A stretch of DNA of 64,000 nt from Scleromitrula shiraiana (GCA_028455995.1 JABELC010000002.1:682001-746000), one strand, 5' to 3'; shown: positions 24,064 through 38,019, counted from the stretch's first letter. The notes: generated by a model from the sequence alone, not told the origin. Program-made: numbers and translations.

Positions 24064-25649
24064 TTTTTTTACTTTATATGATATTTCTCAATGAAATGTA
24101 AAGAGAAAAAAAAAGAAGGAAGAAAGTAAGGAAGTAAGGAAGGAAGGAAGGAAGTAAGGAAAGATAAAGAAGTAATAAATTGAAATTGAAATCAAATTCT
24201 CATAAAAAAAAAGTGGGAGAAACTTTGGTGAGATAATATTGATGCGGCTTGTCGTTGTTGAATTTATAACTTGCAGGGTTTTGACAGTTGTCAATTCCGA
24301 TCAACTCAATTTAAGGGCGTACTCTTTTAGATAGAATAGATAGAAGAGATATAAAGATAGAATAAATGGAATAAATTTTAAAATAGAAGAGGAATTGTGA
24401 GTACTATTACCGTATGTATAATAGAAGTAGGAGAGGAGGGATAAATTAATTAAAAGATTTTATTATTTTAACTAGTTATTATAAAATTTAATAATAATTA
24501 ATAATATAAGTAACCTTGAAACTATTGATATAAAAAAAATGACATAAAAGATAATACCCAAGTGGACTTTAGATACCAGTTGACCATCAGTTGGACCCTT
24601 CTTTACTTACTCATCCAGGTTTAAACAGTTGATCATCCGGGTTTAAATTATATACAGTAAGTATACTATAATATATAATATATAATATATACTAGTAGTA
24701 ATATACTAGTAGTAATATACTAGTAGTAATATATAATATATAATATAATTGTTTGGATGACTCGATATAATGAATTTATCATGTAATTGAAAGGTAGATA
24801 AAGTATTATGTAGATTAGGTACCTTTCTTATTACTTTAAGCAGTTAATTTATAAGAGTAGATAACTCTGAGTAGATAACTGTGAGTACCTCTTCCTCATG
24901 AATACTACTAATATATATGATTCATTTTTCCTTCTCTTCTTCTCTTCAATTCTTAAGAGGTAAATCAAGTATTACTTATTATTACTTTTATTACTTAATA
25001 TTAAGTAAGAAGTATAATAAATAAGTAAGAAGTATAATAAATAAGAAGTATAAGGGAACAATAATCTCTCTTCTCTCCAGTCATAGATTCGCAGTGAATA
25101 GACATCCATCCAGAAAGAAGATTCCGGTATCGCTTCATTCAAAGGACGGTGAATTGATAAATCAATGAAAGATCCTTGGAAATCTCTTATCGATACGGAA
25201 TTTATCAAAGCCGCTGATAAGCGATAAGAGTCATCATACTAAAGTAAAGATAGTTCTAAAGATAGTTTAGTATAGCGGGGTAAAAAAGGTGTAATAATAA
25301 TAATTATAATAATGACTTAAACGTGCGTTTCCTTGTGCAGGTGACGTTGGAATAAAATTATGGGATGGAAAGAAGTGCCGGCATCTTATTTTCTTTTGAT
25401 TTATTTTCTTTTCTTTTCTTTTCTTTTCTTTTCTTTCTTTTCTTTTCTTTTCTTTTCTTTTCTTTTCTTTTCTTTTCTTTTCTTTTCTTTTCTTTTCTTT
25501 TCTTTTCTTTTCTTTTCTCGAGTTCGGCATTGACTGACCATCCCGATTATCAAAAAACCTCACAACCAACGTGCCAACAGAATGCAATTTGATTATTCAA
25601 AAAGATATAACATTCAAAAATGCAAAAAATGAAGACTTATTGGGGATTG
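24064..25649. other. AT-rich intergenic region with repeats
   Basis: No gene is seen. Contents: an AAGG/AAGT purine run (about 24115-24165), three tandem copies of an ACTAGTAGTAATAT-like unit (about 24690-24735), AT-rich DNA, and a long TTTTC pentanucleotide run (about 25391-25517). The left part holds the ARO8-like promoter. Confidence 0.65.
25391..25517. repeat. TTTTC pentanucleotide microsatellite
   Basis: About two dozen TTTTC units with one or two interruptions. It reads as Lys/Glu/Arg-rich on the opposite strand; I do not take that as a protein. Confidence 0.95.
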
Positions 25650-25759
25650 AGCCCAACGCGGGGGTCGAACCCGCAACCTTGTGATACACTGCTTTCAACA
25701 AACACTTAGATCTTTTGAATCGTAAGAGTCACACGCTCTACCGATTGAGCTAGCCGGGC
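25650..25759 (-). tRNA. tRNA-Lys (CUU) with intron, copy 1
   Basis: On the minus strand the acceptor stem GCCCGGC pairs with GTTGGGC (with G-U pairs). The D-arm is GCTC...GAGC and the anticodon stem TGTGA/TCACA. The loop carries CTT, followed by A and then a 37-nt intron. The T-arm is GCGGG TTCGACC CCCGC. The spliced length is 73 nt. A T-run on the minus strand about 20 bp downstream (near 25624-25630) is a likely Pol III terminator. Copy 2 at 28795 differs by only one base, in the intron. Confidence 0.95.
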
Positions 25760-28700
25760 AGGCTATTGTTTGCTTCAATTGATGAAGACATTATCGTTGT
25801 TCAAAAATATATACCCCACATTTTGGTGTGATGACTACTCTCATACTTCACCATCGCCACCTCAAAACTTAGCTTATCCAAATTAGGTAGCTACGTATGT
25901 ATCCTTTCCAACCTTCCCTATCACAAACATAACATCTGTGTAATCTATTCTATAAGCAATCCTCAATATAATTGCTATCATTTCAAGGCTTCATATTCTA
26001 AATCTTTCGAAACTTGCTTTATATCAAGCTACAAGTGTTTTTCATTTCTCTATACATTCGAATTCGAACCTTCTACCGCTAATCATCTAGGCCTCATATA
26101 CACACATGTTGTACAACACTTACTGTCTCTATACATACCATCCCTCCACCTTACATCCAATATACCCAACCATATCCCCTACCCAAATACCTTGATAAAT
26201 ACCATTCTGTGTTCAACGATCTAACTGCGTCAAATTGATCAATGGATTTGAAGCCACGTCGATAGTTACTACTTCAATGCTGTCGTCATTAATATCCATA
26301 TATTCAACACCACTCTACGCATATATTATCGTTTCTGTTTGTATGTTTACAAGATCTTTTAAGCAACAAATGCAATTGCAATTTTGAATTGTCTATTCTG
26401 GTATACATTACTATACTTTACGTTTTATGCAATTCCAAATCTTTGCTGGAGGAACAAAAATGGCACTTATCTCAAAATTGTGGATGTCATTGTCTAATTG
26501 GTAGTACAATCACCAATATGGCATCATATCATGTATTTTGATCTATATTATTTTGCATTTACATTTCTAATATCAATCATACAATTTCATATCGAAAAAT
26601 GTTCATGTCTAAGAGTACGATGTTAGATTAGTTTAATTGGCAAGTGCATCTTGGAATATTGTACCCGCTCTCCCCTTAGTTGAAAACATGTATCTTTCAC
26701 CTCTTACATCCTATTATACTTCCACCTCTTATACGATTGTCTAGGAAGTATTTATCTTCATTGGCATCTTCTTTTCTATATCCAGTAGAATAATATCTGT
26801 TAGTAGCAGATTCTTCTCATCATAATTGTACTCTGATTATCTGATATTAGGGCATTTTTATAATATGGCCAGTGTTCCTTAAGCTTCTTTTCTTCCCCCT
26901 ACTCTTCCGACCAAGTCTATTTGTTACTCATCTAAACTTCTATTGCATACAATTGCATATGCCCCTTTGTGGACTCAAAAACATTTGTCATTCCATTCAA
27001 CGCAATGAAGATCATAATGTAATATTCAGATTATAATGATATAATACATTGAAAATCTTACCAATTGTTGTCAACGTTATCTATATTACACTTCCGTTCA
27101 TGTATCGGTATACAGTAAGATGTTAGACTCTACACAAAATGCTCCTTACTGTGATCTCCACGAACCTGATACTTTCCTGTTGTAAATCTCTCTTTTTGTC
27201 TTTCGGACATCAGCAAATGCAAGCATGTCATTTGGATGTTGAAAATTCCAAAGATGGAGTCTTGTTTAATCTTAATATACTCGAGATCAAAGTTAGTATA
27301 GAATGATCCAACTACAAAGGTTGGTGGAATTCTTTTACATAGAGGTCTATTCGAAATATCGAAACGGTTGGTTGTATTTGTTAATGTAACAGCCATTCAG
27401 CGATTAACTTAATCATGTATAATGAAGGTGTTCATTCTCTGGCTTCAGATCGAAGCCGTGTAATTTTGCAACCGATCTTCAATACTGATTTTTCGCATTC
27501 AGTTGCCTTGAGAAATGTTCGTGGATGCTGAGCTTTATCCTCGGATTTTATTCCTTACTTCGAAAATCGGCATATATGATACAATGATGGAGATGATTAG
27601 TATTCTTTCTTTCAACTTGAGATGAAAGCTGCATTATATTTCAAGTATTTATTCGATTTTAGCGATGTTTCTATTCGATCTTTTATGAGAATCATTCTTG
27701 ATTATTGGATTATGCGCAGATAACTGATTGTGTACTGTGTGTTGCAGTAGGAGTTGCCCAGCTTAACTCCATACCGTTCTTCATTTACGCCAAGTGGCTT
27801 TCTTGCGGAAAATATAAGTCAAATTATGACTATTGTGGTTCGAAATTCGAATGTTTCATGGTAATTTATGATATGAAACTGTTAGTCTTATTTAAAAGTT
27901 TGGAAGATTATGAAATAGTTGAGCCATCATCATATTCATCAGTATTGGGCAGCTGATCTTATCGAGTATATTTCAATATTTGCGATAATTTACATACGCA
28001 GGGGGATTTTTGAACGACTATACCGAGAATATACGGTTTGATTATTAAATAGTTCGAATTGTCCGGATATATTCTGGAAGAAAATGTTGCTTCAGAAACA
28101 TCCAAACTAAATTTCACAACCTATACACATATCCTCGATATTTGAACATGCAGTTATTTTACAACTCTATGCTGATACATCACAATCATACAAGATGCCA
28201 TGCAGTTTTACGGATGTTGTCTATATTTCGTGTAATCTAGCAAAATATATCCTATCTCGCCTGGGCTTCAACATCGATCTTTAGTACAAATTGCAATCCA
28301 CTCACTATTCCAGCATTATTCTCAAGGACAATGATTCAATTTTGTTTATTATTGTATGTTTTTTACAAATGATCCGGCATCATGTTGGCCAAATAGTTGC
28401 TGCCAAGCCATAGTCTCATGAAATCGGAATTACCCGAGTCAGCACCCAAAACCAACGACTTGAAACATATCCTAAAACACCACCTAAAACACTCAAACAC
28501 ATGCATTTAATAAATCTATCAAACATAGCAAACACAATAATCCAAATTACATCTCATATCCACAGCACGGTTATACTCCCTAATGAAGAGGATAACCCAT
28601 TGTGCCCATGTCACTGGACCGCCCCCACCTCAAACGCTAGTCAAGCAAAAATCTTTTCTTTTCATCCCCACCAACATCAAAACATCCAATCAATAAACCA

Positions 28701-28794
28701 CAAATTAAAAAACTAAAAAGTAAACTCTTCCCTCACTCCCTTTCAAATATAAACCCAAATAATCCACCATCTTCCATCAAATACAACAAAGCCT
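25760..28794. other. 3-kb gene-free AT-rich segment between inverted tRNA-Lys genes
   Basis: Neither strand shows a frame with recognisable protein character; the longest (about 88 codons at 27130-27396, minus) has no family signature and no clear splice partners. The base composition is evenly AT-rich with few simple repeats, unlike the microsatellite-rich spacers elsewhere. The two bounding tRNA genes point away from the segment. Confidence 0.6.
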
Positions 28795-28903
28795 GCCCGG
28801 CTAGCTCAATCGGTAGAGCGTGTGACTCTTACGATTCAAAAGATCTAAGTGTTTGTTGAAGCAGTGTATCACAAGGTTGCGGGTTCGACCCCCGCGTTGG
28901 GCT
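28795..28903 (+). tRNA. tRNA-Lys (CUU) with intron, copy 2
   Basis: Same structure as copy 1: GCCCGGC/GTTGGGC acceptor stem, TGTGA/TCACA anticodon stem, CTT anticodon, GCGGG TTCGACC CCCGC T-arm. The intron is 36 nt, one A shorter than in copy 1. The exonic sequence is identical. The preceding GCCT and the following CAAT(T/C)CCCAAT are also shared with copy 1, so the duplication extends past the gene. A T-run at about 28921-28930 is a likely terminator. Confidence 0.95.
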
Positions 28904-30500
28904 CAATTCCCAATTGAATATTTCTTTTTTACATTTTTGGAGGATTTTTGGAGATATTTGGGGACGGGCGAAGGGGATGGGGAAGAGGTGAAAGAGAGAC
29001 GAGTAGATGAGGGAAGAAGTTTTCTTTTTGATAAGGGATTCAAAGTCAGGAGAGATGTCAGGTTTGGATCTATGTATAGTAAAGCGTACTGTCATTGCTG
29101 GAGGCCAAAAAATCGGTCTCTTTCGCTACTTTTGTCATGAGAGATTTTTCCTCTTTTTGTAGCGGAATGAATAACCCCTCTCTTGACCCCCTTCCAAGCG
29201 GATTATTTGCTTATTGCTACGAGTTGTAGTTTTGTTTTAGGGATACCTCGTTTATCGTGTTTGAACTGTTGCTTGGTTGAGGCTTGTTTGTGGATTTACT
29301 TCTTTCTATCTATCTACATGGTATCTAGTATTATATTTAAGTTTGCGTATTTACGTCCAGATTAATATACCAGGGATGGATTTCTCGGTTCATTTACGTT
29401 TGGGATGTTTTTCTGGTGCTATTTGTCCCTGGATCTAACGTATAGTTACAGAATACCCGCTTTCAAACTATATATATCTCAATGAAGATGTTTTTCATAT
29501 GTCATTCTTCATATTATATGTATGGAAAATATGATAATTTTTCTTTTTTGAATCAGGTGACAAGTATATAGATATGCATATCAAATACCAAAATATCGAT
29601 GGGATTTTTTTTTCTTCGTATTTTGCGGTTTGAATAACCTTAATTAAATTAATAGACTACGAGTCCCCTTCGCTAAGCTAAGATCTAGTTTGATTGTACT
29701 TTAGTTTCAATTTTTATAGTATTCATCAAGAATTATTGTTGGATACTATATTTAGAAATTCCTAACTCTACCATGTGGTTCTGAAGTGATGTATTTTCCT
29801 AGAGATATTCATTACCAATGCTAATAGAACTTTGCAGCATGGATATAGCTAGTGCGATGGTGATGAGAATCTTTAGTAGGAATTGGTGGAACATTATGTT
29901 CTATAGTTCTATTAAATATCTAATGTTCAAGTGATTCAATGAGTCCTGAATTCTATGCACTTGGGTTAGTATTTCTCTTTTCAGAACATTGTTTCTTTTA
30001 TCTACAGAAGAGTCTCTTTCATCTATAGAAGAAATCCTTCAGGCACCAATATTAGCCGCTATAACCTGTTTCGTACTATTCTTGTGGATAGCGAGAAGAA
30101 TATAACAGCACAGTTCTGAAGGAAGAGTTCTTTCAGCATTGTGGCAAGACAGGTTGGGAGAGGGGTTGAAATCCGTCTGGATCGTTCCATACCTTCACAT
30201 TGTAAAATTCGACATTGAAACAAAAGGAAACTGTGTTAAAGATAACACGATAATGGTCAGGCCAGGAATAAAACAAGACCAACAATATAAATGTAGCTCA
30301 ATAGTCAATGGAAAGAGAGATGAATTGAAAGTATAAAAGACCAGAACTATCCTTTTAAAGAGAGCATAAACATATCAACACAATTTAACCTTAAGGCCAT
30401 CCATTATCACAATACATACAGTGTTAACACAGAACTGATTATTCATTCATTTGTTTTTTTCATCCAACAGCACCAAGCGTCAGATAACTTAACGTTCAAG
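28904..30500. other. Intergenic region, nothing recognised
   Basis: No convincing coding region. Short frames near 28829-29365 are shadows of tRNA-flank sequence or AT-rich DNA. Confidence 0.6.
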
Positions 30501-31249
30501 ATGCATTTCAAAAACATCATCTCCCATTTTGCCTGCCCCCTCGCCACACCCTCAATGACCTCTCCTTCAGCATTAAGAAATTCTACCGCGGCGCTCATTG
30601 CCACCGAGAAGTTTGTTCCCAAAGAGTACGTTGAACTCTACAGAGCGATAGCGCCAACCGGTCACCGGATGATCCTGTCTCCAATGGCCCCACAAACGGC
30701 ACCAAAACACTTCCTGTGGAGGCCACCCAAAATCGGAGAGCGCGCTGCCAAGACAACTCCGACCTGTTCCCCTTCTGCACAACCCGCATGCTCCCCGAAA
30801 CATTCGGCACCAATCGATGTCTGCGGCTCATTCATATTAGAACTAGGTGGGAATGATTCTAAGGGTATCGTTGATAGCTCTGCCCGCCATATCTGTTACG
30901 AAAGCGGTTCGGCCGATAAGAACCAATATTGCTGTGTCTCCTGGTCCAAGGCAGTCCCCAGCTTCATCAAGGGTGACTTGCATGATAATGGCAATTCTCG
31001 TAAGCTTTTCTTTTCTTTTCTTTTCTTTTCTTCTTCTCGCACCTAGGTTTTGATAGATCATACTAGCAACTTGACAACATTTTGACTCTTCCCCCGTCCT
31101 TTCTTTTGTGTCTAGAAGATATGACACATTAACCTCTTGCAGGTTTGCAACAATGCACCTCAAACGGCATTACAGACAAAGTTGAGAACGTTTTGGCGGA
31201 AACTACATGGACCGATGTTTGCTTGTCGAACCGAGGAATAGGCTGCTAG
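30501..31249 (+). CDS. Cysteine-rich protein, WD-like fungal family candidate
   Basis: Two exons (30501-30999 and 31143-31249, GTAAGC donor, TTGCAG acceptor) join in phase to 201 residues. The C-terminal half matches the pattern of a fungal family that I recall as 'WD-like': a Cys in IDVCGSFILELGG, then ICYESGSADKNQYCCVSWSKAVP, then LQQCTSNGITDKV and VCLSNRGIGC at the end. Family members are mostly predicted to be secreted and their function is unknown. The N-terminus (MHFKNIISHFACPLA) is only a weak signal peptide. The middle (about residues 55-110) is oddly Pro/Ala/Lys-rich, while another frame there reads as ordinary protein, so part of the gene may be frame-shifted. The family call is moderate. 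Confidence 0.5.
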
Positions 31250-32082
31250 GTGTATCGGATTCGGAATTAGTAGATTGTGGATAAATGGGCTGGGTTTTGC
31301 GATTTTGAAGACGCACATGTTGGTTGGATACATATTTGTTGGAACTTTCTTTCGTTTGGGATTTGTATTATTTGGGAGCTAGATTTTTGTTTTGTTTTTT
31401 GTTTTCATTTGGAATTGGTTCTCATTCTCTCCGTTTGTGAGTTGCTTACAGTTTTTGTTTTGACGCTCGTTTGTTTCTCTTTTTCTTCTGAGTGTATGGT
31501 ATGTCGAGGATTAAATAACAATTCCTTTTCCCCCTTTTGTAGCGCTAATGATTCAAGGCGAATGGTGTCATTTGATAGGCCAAGGACTACTTGACGTTTT
31601 CACCCCAGATGAGAATCTGATTCATGGAATCCCAAAGCCCAACCAGGTGGATAAAATTTGAGAAGGATCGATTTCTCATCTATTAACATCATATCGCTGT
31701 TGGGCGATCGCCCCCCTCGCATATTGAATGTCTCAATTCAGAGGATGCATTGAGCTGAAATTTCTGGCCAATAGTATCCAATTCGCTGATGATTCTACAT
31801 GTGTACTGCAGCCAGCCAATTGGTTCAATAACATATCACATTTACGTCATACAGCTAGGAGTCACGCATCTTCTTTTATATGTTAGTAGTGAGTATCTCC
31901 CCACAAGTAAATCATTTCAAACTTCCATGTGTATCTGCATAACCCGAATTCAACTCTGAGCAGCAACAAACAAACAAAACAACTGTACATCTCAGCCATT
32001 CCGTACTACTGTATTCCGAAAAGTTTTCAATTTCATACCGCAAATTCGAAGTGATCTATAGTCAGAAGATTACATTCTTATC
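31250..32082. other. Intergenic region
   Basis: No gene supported. A perfect 12-bp palindrome GGGCGATCGCCC lies at about 31702-31713. Confidence 0.6.
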
Positions 32083-32780
32083 ATGTCTAGCATCTCGTTA
32101 TTCCGTATTACCGAGGAGGGCAAGCCTGTATGTCAAAGTCACCAATATTCAACAATCCATCCCAACCAACCAAAAACCAACATCAGTGGATCCGCAACGC
32201 CCTGGATATTGAGCAGCTATATCCCATACCTGAAAGAAAACCAGCACCCACCAAGCCCAGAAGATCCCAGATTGTCCAGTCTCGTCGAATCACGCGGAAT
32301 TTCCACCAGATTTCTCCAAATTCAAACAGCGGCTCCTGCGAGGTGAAACTTTCTTCATGGAGTTCATGGGCGCTTCATTGCAAGACTGTCGGAAATGGAT
32401 GCTTGAATATGTGCGCAAGGTTAGATTTCTCTCCCGGGAAATCTTCGCTATTGCCGATGCTCGCAGTGCTCAGGATGATACTATGTCGATGCAATTTTAC
32501 TCCGACAAAGTGGATGGATGGCCCGGAGGAAATCCGAGGGATATGGCGTTTTTCCACGAGAGCAAAAGGTCTGGTGTGGGTTTAGGATTCGCTTGAAGGA
32601 TATTTGGTGGGTTAATATACATTTGGAGAGATTTGGACCGGTGGGAACCATGTATCCTATTTATTTTGGTCGGAAAGAGGAATTTATGGATGAGCGTGGT
32701 GTTTTTAATGGGGATAGAGCACATTGTCTTGTTGCAGGTGAAGATCCCAATGCAGAGCTATCTTGCTGTAGGGAATTTTA
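32083..32780 (+). pseudogene. Possible decayed gene of unknown family
   Basis: Protein-like segments lie in sequence but change frame. ATG at 32083 opens MSSISLFRITEEGKP up to a good GTATGT donor; an ATCAG acceptor at 32186 continues into WIRNALDIEQLYPIPERK. From about 32290 the more protein-like frame is a different one (FKQRLLRGETFFMEFMGASL, then DCRKWMLEYV), open to 32596. A third frame then gives RLKDIWWVNIHLERFG to about 32779. No intron of sensible size joins the last two frames. I recognise no domain. Either a gene with frameshifts or chance frames; I favour decay. Confidence 0.3.
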
Positions 32781-35316
32781 GGTGGTTCGGGAGTTTTTGT
32801 ATCATGGTTCATGATGCTACTACTATATGATGCATGCGAGAGAGAGCGAATACCAGATATCGAGATGAAGAATTTTCTCGCACGATAGTCACAGTGTACG
32901 GTTATATAAGTTATTTGTCTTTAAAGTTTTCATTATTGGTATGATTTCTCGTGATATGATTTTCTTTCTATTCGTTATCGGTGTGTTACCACCATTCCAT
33001 CGTTAAAATCTAGGTTTTTATAGTTTATAAAAGATACATACATATCTACCAGATAGATAGATATACCCAAAGTTTCACGAAACGAAACCCAAGTTAATGC
33101 GCATCAAATCTACTCCGTAACCGACATAAATCCAATTCAAGACAGTGAAGGACTAAGATAAGAGTGACAAAAAAAAAGTGACAGCAATCAAGAACGACAA
33201 CAAAAACACCTTACTGCTGATACTCCAGCCCTTTGATTGGAATCTCATGTTACAGCAATTTGACTGGGGGCTCGAATAATCAAGTGACGGTTGAAGTGTC
33301 CATATGGAGTTCCCTGCATAGGTCACTAGAAAATAAGGTATTGCATGTATCATGATGAGTGTAGAGGAGGTGCTATAATGGGGGTTTTTATAATGGTTCA
33401 GGGAGTTGGGATTTTGCAGGGTGAATACAGAATGGTGCGAAGTGGATCGATATGGGATGTTAAAGTAGTGGATCTGTCGCTCATGTAGATTTCAAAATGG
33501 ATGATGAAAGTGGGAATGTGGGAACCCGAGGGCGATGGGATGGGATAGTGACATGTAAAAATAGGTGCTGGATGAAGTCTGTGCAGGTTTGGATACTATG
33601 GATTCGAGATCAGATATGGGGTGCTGTCTTAACTGCTATCTGTATAGAGTGTGTACAACTGTATGCGTTTGGCATGAGAAAAGTCGGAGTAAATTAGGGG
33701 GGGGGGGTGTTGAGAAATTGGAGAATTGATAATGATGAGGATTATTCGTGACAGTGTGAAGGGAGAAATGATTTGATGACAATCGAGAAGATAATGGATG
33801 AGATATAAACTACATGCGTATGCACTATAATTCCAACTTTGAAGAGTAATATATGACTCGGATATTGATACAGGTAATTCTTCTCTACGCAATATTGGTT
33901 AGTGATCGGTCGTAATCATCTCAGATAAATTAACGATATAGGAAGAAGTTCTGCAAGTAGTTCAAACATCAAATTTGATGGAAGTTTAATTTCAAAGCGA
34001 TTTATATAAATAATATTTATTGACCATCTACTCGTACATAGATAGGAGATGTTTTGATTCTTCATCGTTGCTGACAGATAGGGAAAAGGGGGTTTAATCG
34101 GCTGTTATTCTAAATGATGACACGAGCGATAGAACCATGAGTGTAAACTATAAGATAAAGTTGAGGCTTAATTAATTATGAATCCGACCTATTTGTAAAC
34201 GGGGCTTCATGGCCCAATATATTAGATTAGATCTTTGGGGTAGGAAGGTTAATAAAGCTTGGCATTGTTAATTCTGCGCTACGTACCTAGTTCGAGTACT
34301 CGAGTACACATCTTATTTAGACGGTAAGCTACTGACTACATACCAACAACGTGGAATTAAGAATCGTATATGAGCCAGCCGGAATACCATCAGAAATCTC
34401 GAAATTATATTTTCGATGCTAAATAAGGCTCCGTTGCATATACCACCAATGGGCCTCAAGTGGGCGAGCACGATACCAGTCCAGGCCAGTCGCCAGTAAC
34501 ATCATACCTCCGACTGCAAAAAGCTTCATGTTTTTCTGTATGTCGTTTTGTACCACACCAATCTAGTATTTTAGTTGATGTCCTCGTTTGAGTTATATGC
34601 ACCCCCAAACATCCATGAGTATCGTTAGAGTCAGGCCTATATTTTATACGAATTTTCGGATTCACCTACTGGTACTAGATTACTACTAGTACTAGTACAG
34701 AATTGCAGATTGTTTCAGAACATACCAGACATCCGAAGTTTTTCCCCATAACAGATTCCCTGATTATCGCCGGGAATGTAAAATGATCCCAATAAGTTCG
34801 AGATCTTCAGAGCAAAACATTCTCCATTTAGATCGATGCTTACTTGGTATCTTGGTCAAAGTGGGTTATCACGATATACCCAAATTAATGTTATCAAGGT
34901 CCAGAGTTTCTTTTATCAAAATATGTTGGCAAAAAATCCGAGATTCTTTCTATACAAATTTTCGGAGATAGTTCTTCAATCGGGTTCGTTTCGGCATTTG
35001 TAGCCAAAACCCACAATGTTAGATATATATCCACGGGAAATATATCCATGAATGGTGACGTCGCTGCATATATTTATTGCATTTGGGAATTCCCGGTGTT
35101 GCTTAATTGGCTAGTGTGCGCCATCTTTGATTACATTGCATACATTATCATGATGCATAATCTTTGTTATACAAAAAAAGGTGCCTCATTCCGAAAGGGG
35201 TGTGAGGGGTAGGAAGGTATTTAATCAATTCATTCCGCATTTGTCGTGCTCACAGTTCTTGAGAACACAGTTGAACACGAGATACTCTCATTCAAATTCC
35301 AAATTGTAACAAAAAC
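32781..35316. other. Long intergenic region, nothing recognised
   Basis: 2.5 kb with only short frames. A G-run occurs at about 33698-33707 and CTAGTAC-type short palindromes near 34675-34700. The right end should hold the sulfite oxidase promoter. Confidence 0.6.
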
Positions 35317-37177
35317 ATGGAGTCGGAATCAGACACACAATTGACAAATGGTCCTACTGGAACAGATAGACCTAGACGTCCAAGTATTTTACATCCGGAT
35401 CTCATTATTCGTACCAAGAATGAGATGCCAGATCCACATGAATTGGATCTAGAAGAAGAACTTGATGGGTGGCATGGATATATTGAGTGGGAGAAATATC
35501 CAGAGCGAAAACAAAAGGCGAAGGAATTTATGAAAAAATTCAAATTCCCTCCTGTAAAATGTCCTTGTCCTACTCGTTCTATTACTGAAGGCTAATCATA
35601 TGACTAGCCACCGGAATTTCAACTCGTACCATTGCCAAAGACAAATCCCGTTTTGGAAGGGGTGAGATGGAAACAATATCACTATGCATTGGGAAGAAAG
35701 ACGAAAGATATTCCAGCGGAGAGTTGGCTATTTGTCGAAAAGGAGAAGAGCCCCGACATGATTCATGTCTTACAATTCCCATACAATGGAGAGCCACCTC
35801 GAGTATGATCTCACTTCGATTCTTTGAACTTCCTAGAAGTACAAACTAATGACCAAACCAGAATCGTCTTGTCGAGACCGAGATAACCGCTAATGAAGAT
35901 CATTTCGTTAGAAATCATGGTGGTATACCGGAAATCGACGAAGATGCGTACTTTTTCGACGTTGGTGGTTTAGTTAATAACCCCCAGCGTATTACCATGA
36001 AGGATTTGAAGAATGAAACCATATTTCCGAGACAGAGTAATGTGGTTACAATTCAATGTTCAGGTACTAGGCGAATTGAGCAAATCCATGAATATCCCGG
36101 TGATGGAGATGAATTGATTAATGCACCTGTAAGTATAAAACATCAAAGACAAGTATAATCAGTACTGACAACAAAACCAAGTGGGGTGAAGGAGCCATTG
36201 GGACAGCTCGCTGGACTGGAGTTTCGCTCAAGAAAGTCATCAAATATTGTGGAGGATTAAAAGATCCATCCGGACCAAACCATCTCGAGTTCCTCGGCGC
36301 TGATACCTATTTTAAGAAAGGAGAAGTCTACAACTATGCCGTCTCTGTTCCTTGGCGCAAAGTAAAAATCAATGAAGTTCTTCTCGCATGGGAGATGAAC
36401 GGGAAACCTCTCCCTAAAATCCACGGCTACCCTCTAAGAGTCGTAGTATTCGGCTACATCGGCGCACGATCTTGCAAATGGCTTACGAGAATTAATGTAC
36501 TTCCCTACGAATCAAACGGCCCGGTTCAGAAGAAAGAATATTTGTATTATAATTCTCAAGTTGGGAAACATAATGCTACGTATTCGTCAGGGTTTAGTAT
36601 TCAGGATATGCCAGTCAGTTCGGCGATTATGAGTCCCAATGAAAAGGATCAGGTTGTTCATGATGGGAAGATTAAGATGAGAGGGTGGGCGTACTCGGGA
36701 GGTGGTCATTGGCCGGTGAGGGTGGAGGTTTCCGGGGATGGAGGTAGTGTTTGGTATGAAGTGCCATACGAGAATTTGAGCGAGAAGTATTATCATGCTT
36801 GGAGATTGTGGGAAATTGATTTACCGGTTGATGCAGAGGGATGGTTGGAGTTGGTAGTGAGGTGCTGGGATAACTCGATGAATACTCAGCCTACTTTCGT
36901 AAGATCTACTTGGTATGTCACTTCTTTTACTGATGTCTCGTGCTCTCAGCTAATCTGGTATAGGAACTGGGATCTTCATGTGACTTCTTCGTGTCATCGT
37001 GTCAAGATCTTCAGCATCAATCGATCGAGACCTAAGACGGCGGCAAGATTACAGATGTATGAGAAATTGGGTATACCGTTCTTACCCATTACTCAACCAG
37101 GACCATTTGATCTGGAAGATGATGAGACTTATGATGAGGAAATGAAAGCACGAGGTGGTAGGGATCCTTTGGAGTAG
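35317..37177 (+). CDS. Sulfite oxidase-type molybdopterin oxidoreductase
   Basis: Predicted to oxidise sulfite to sulfate using a molybdenum-pterin cofactor. Five exons (35317-35553, 35608-35802, 35862-36128, 36182-36912, 36964-37177) join in phase to 547 residues. Seen: HFVRNHGGIPEID (start of the Mo-pterin domain), then the cofactor region VVTIQCSGTRRIE with the Mo-ligating Cys in C-x-G-x-R-R form, WGEGAIGTARWTGVSL, and GYPLRVVVFGYIGARSCKWL. The C-terminal dimerisation domain follows (IKMRGWAYSGGG, then WDNSMNTQP and WNWDLHVTSS). There is no N-terminal cytochrome b5 domain, unlike animal sulfite oxidase, and no FAD module, so it is not nitrate reductase. The extra roughly 80-residue acidic N-terminus is typical of fungal members. 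No clear targeting signal is visible. Confidence 0.92.
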
Positions 37178-38019
37178 ACGATATTGAATGTAAGCCTTTG
37201 TCTTTTGTTGAAGGTTTGGAATCAGGCGTATGTATCTATTTTCTTTTGATGAATAATGATGGATATGATGCAAGTGTTTCGCTTTAGTTCTCTGTAATAA
37301 TTCATATATCACCCTGCGGAAGAACAATTACTTTTTTATTTACATTCACTCAATACCATGGAGTTTAAATTTTTCCATGGGATAAACCCAGCTATCAAGA
37401 GTATGTGTGGTTCTAGACGGAAGTATATCTGGATGTACCTGAAGAAGTCTAATACTGACAAACAAATGGTTCAGATCAGATAGGAGTATAGGGTTGAGTC
37501 GAATGGTTTGTTGCATATCTCAATCATGTCAATTCATGACACCTGTAGCAATCTCTACCTAGATATTGATTACACATACAAGATCACGAAGTAGATTTGT
37601 TTTGTTGCACATCTCAATCATGCCAAATTCTGAAATTAGCGCAGTTTCGAATATGCTACGGTGAGTAGAGTCACGAGGTGATGGCTTATTTTGCTGCATG
37701 TCTCAATGGTGCCAACTGCTAGCGGTAGAGTACAAGGTTAGTTGTTCAAGTGCTCTAGAATATGATTATAATGCTCTTCTTTTATATTTGAGCCAATATA
37801 TATCAATCTAATAATACAAATATTGTAGACAGGCACAATTTGGATATCCGCTTCAAACACCAACTCCAGATGCGCTAATATGCAACTTTCAATACATGTC
37901 GTCGTGGCCAATCGTGTATGCTGTTCCCTCCTCTGTTCCTGTATGCACTCATGGACGTTCCTCATATCCAACGAAAGAATTCTTCGTGAAATCATTTCAT
38001 CTCATACAGTCTGAACCTA
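37178..38019. other. Intergenic region with a degenerate repeated motif
   Basis: Contains three spaced copies of a motif TTGTTGCAYATCTCAATCAT at about 37507, 37602 and 37690 (see repeat entry). No gene is supported. Confidence 0.6.
37505..37715. repeat. Three degenerate direct repeats, about 90-bp period
   Basis: The core TTTGTTGCAYATCTCAAT recurs three times at about 37507, 37602 and 37690 followed by CATGNCAA or GGTGCCAA. A weaker relative (TTTGTTGCATGTCT) occurs at about 39622. The spacing is roughly constant while the sequence between copies has diverged. Confidence 0.7.
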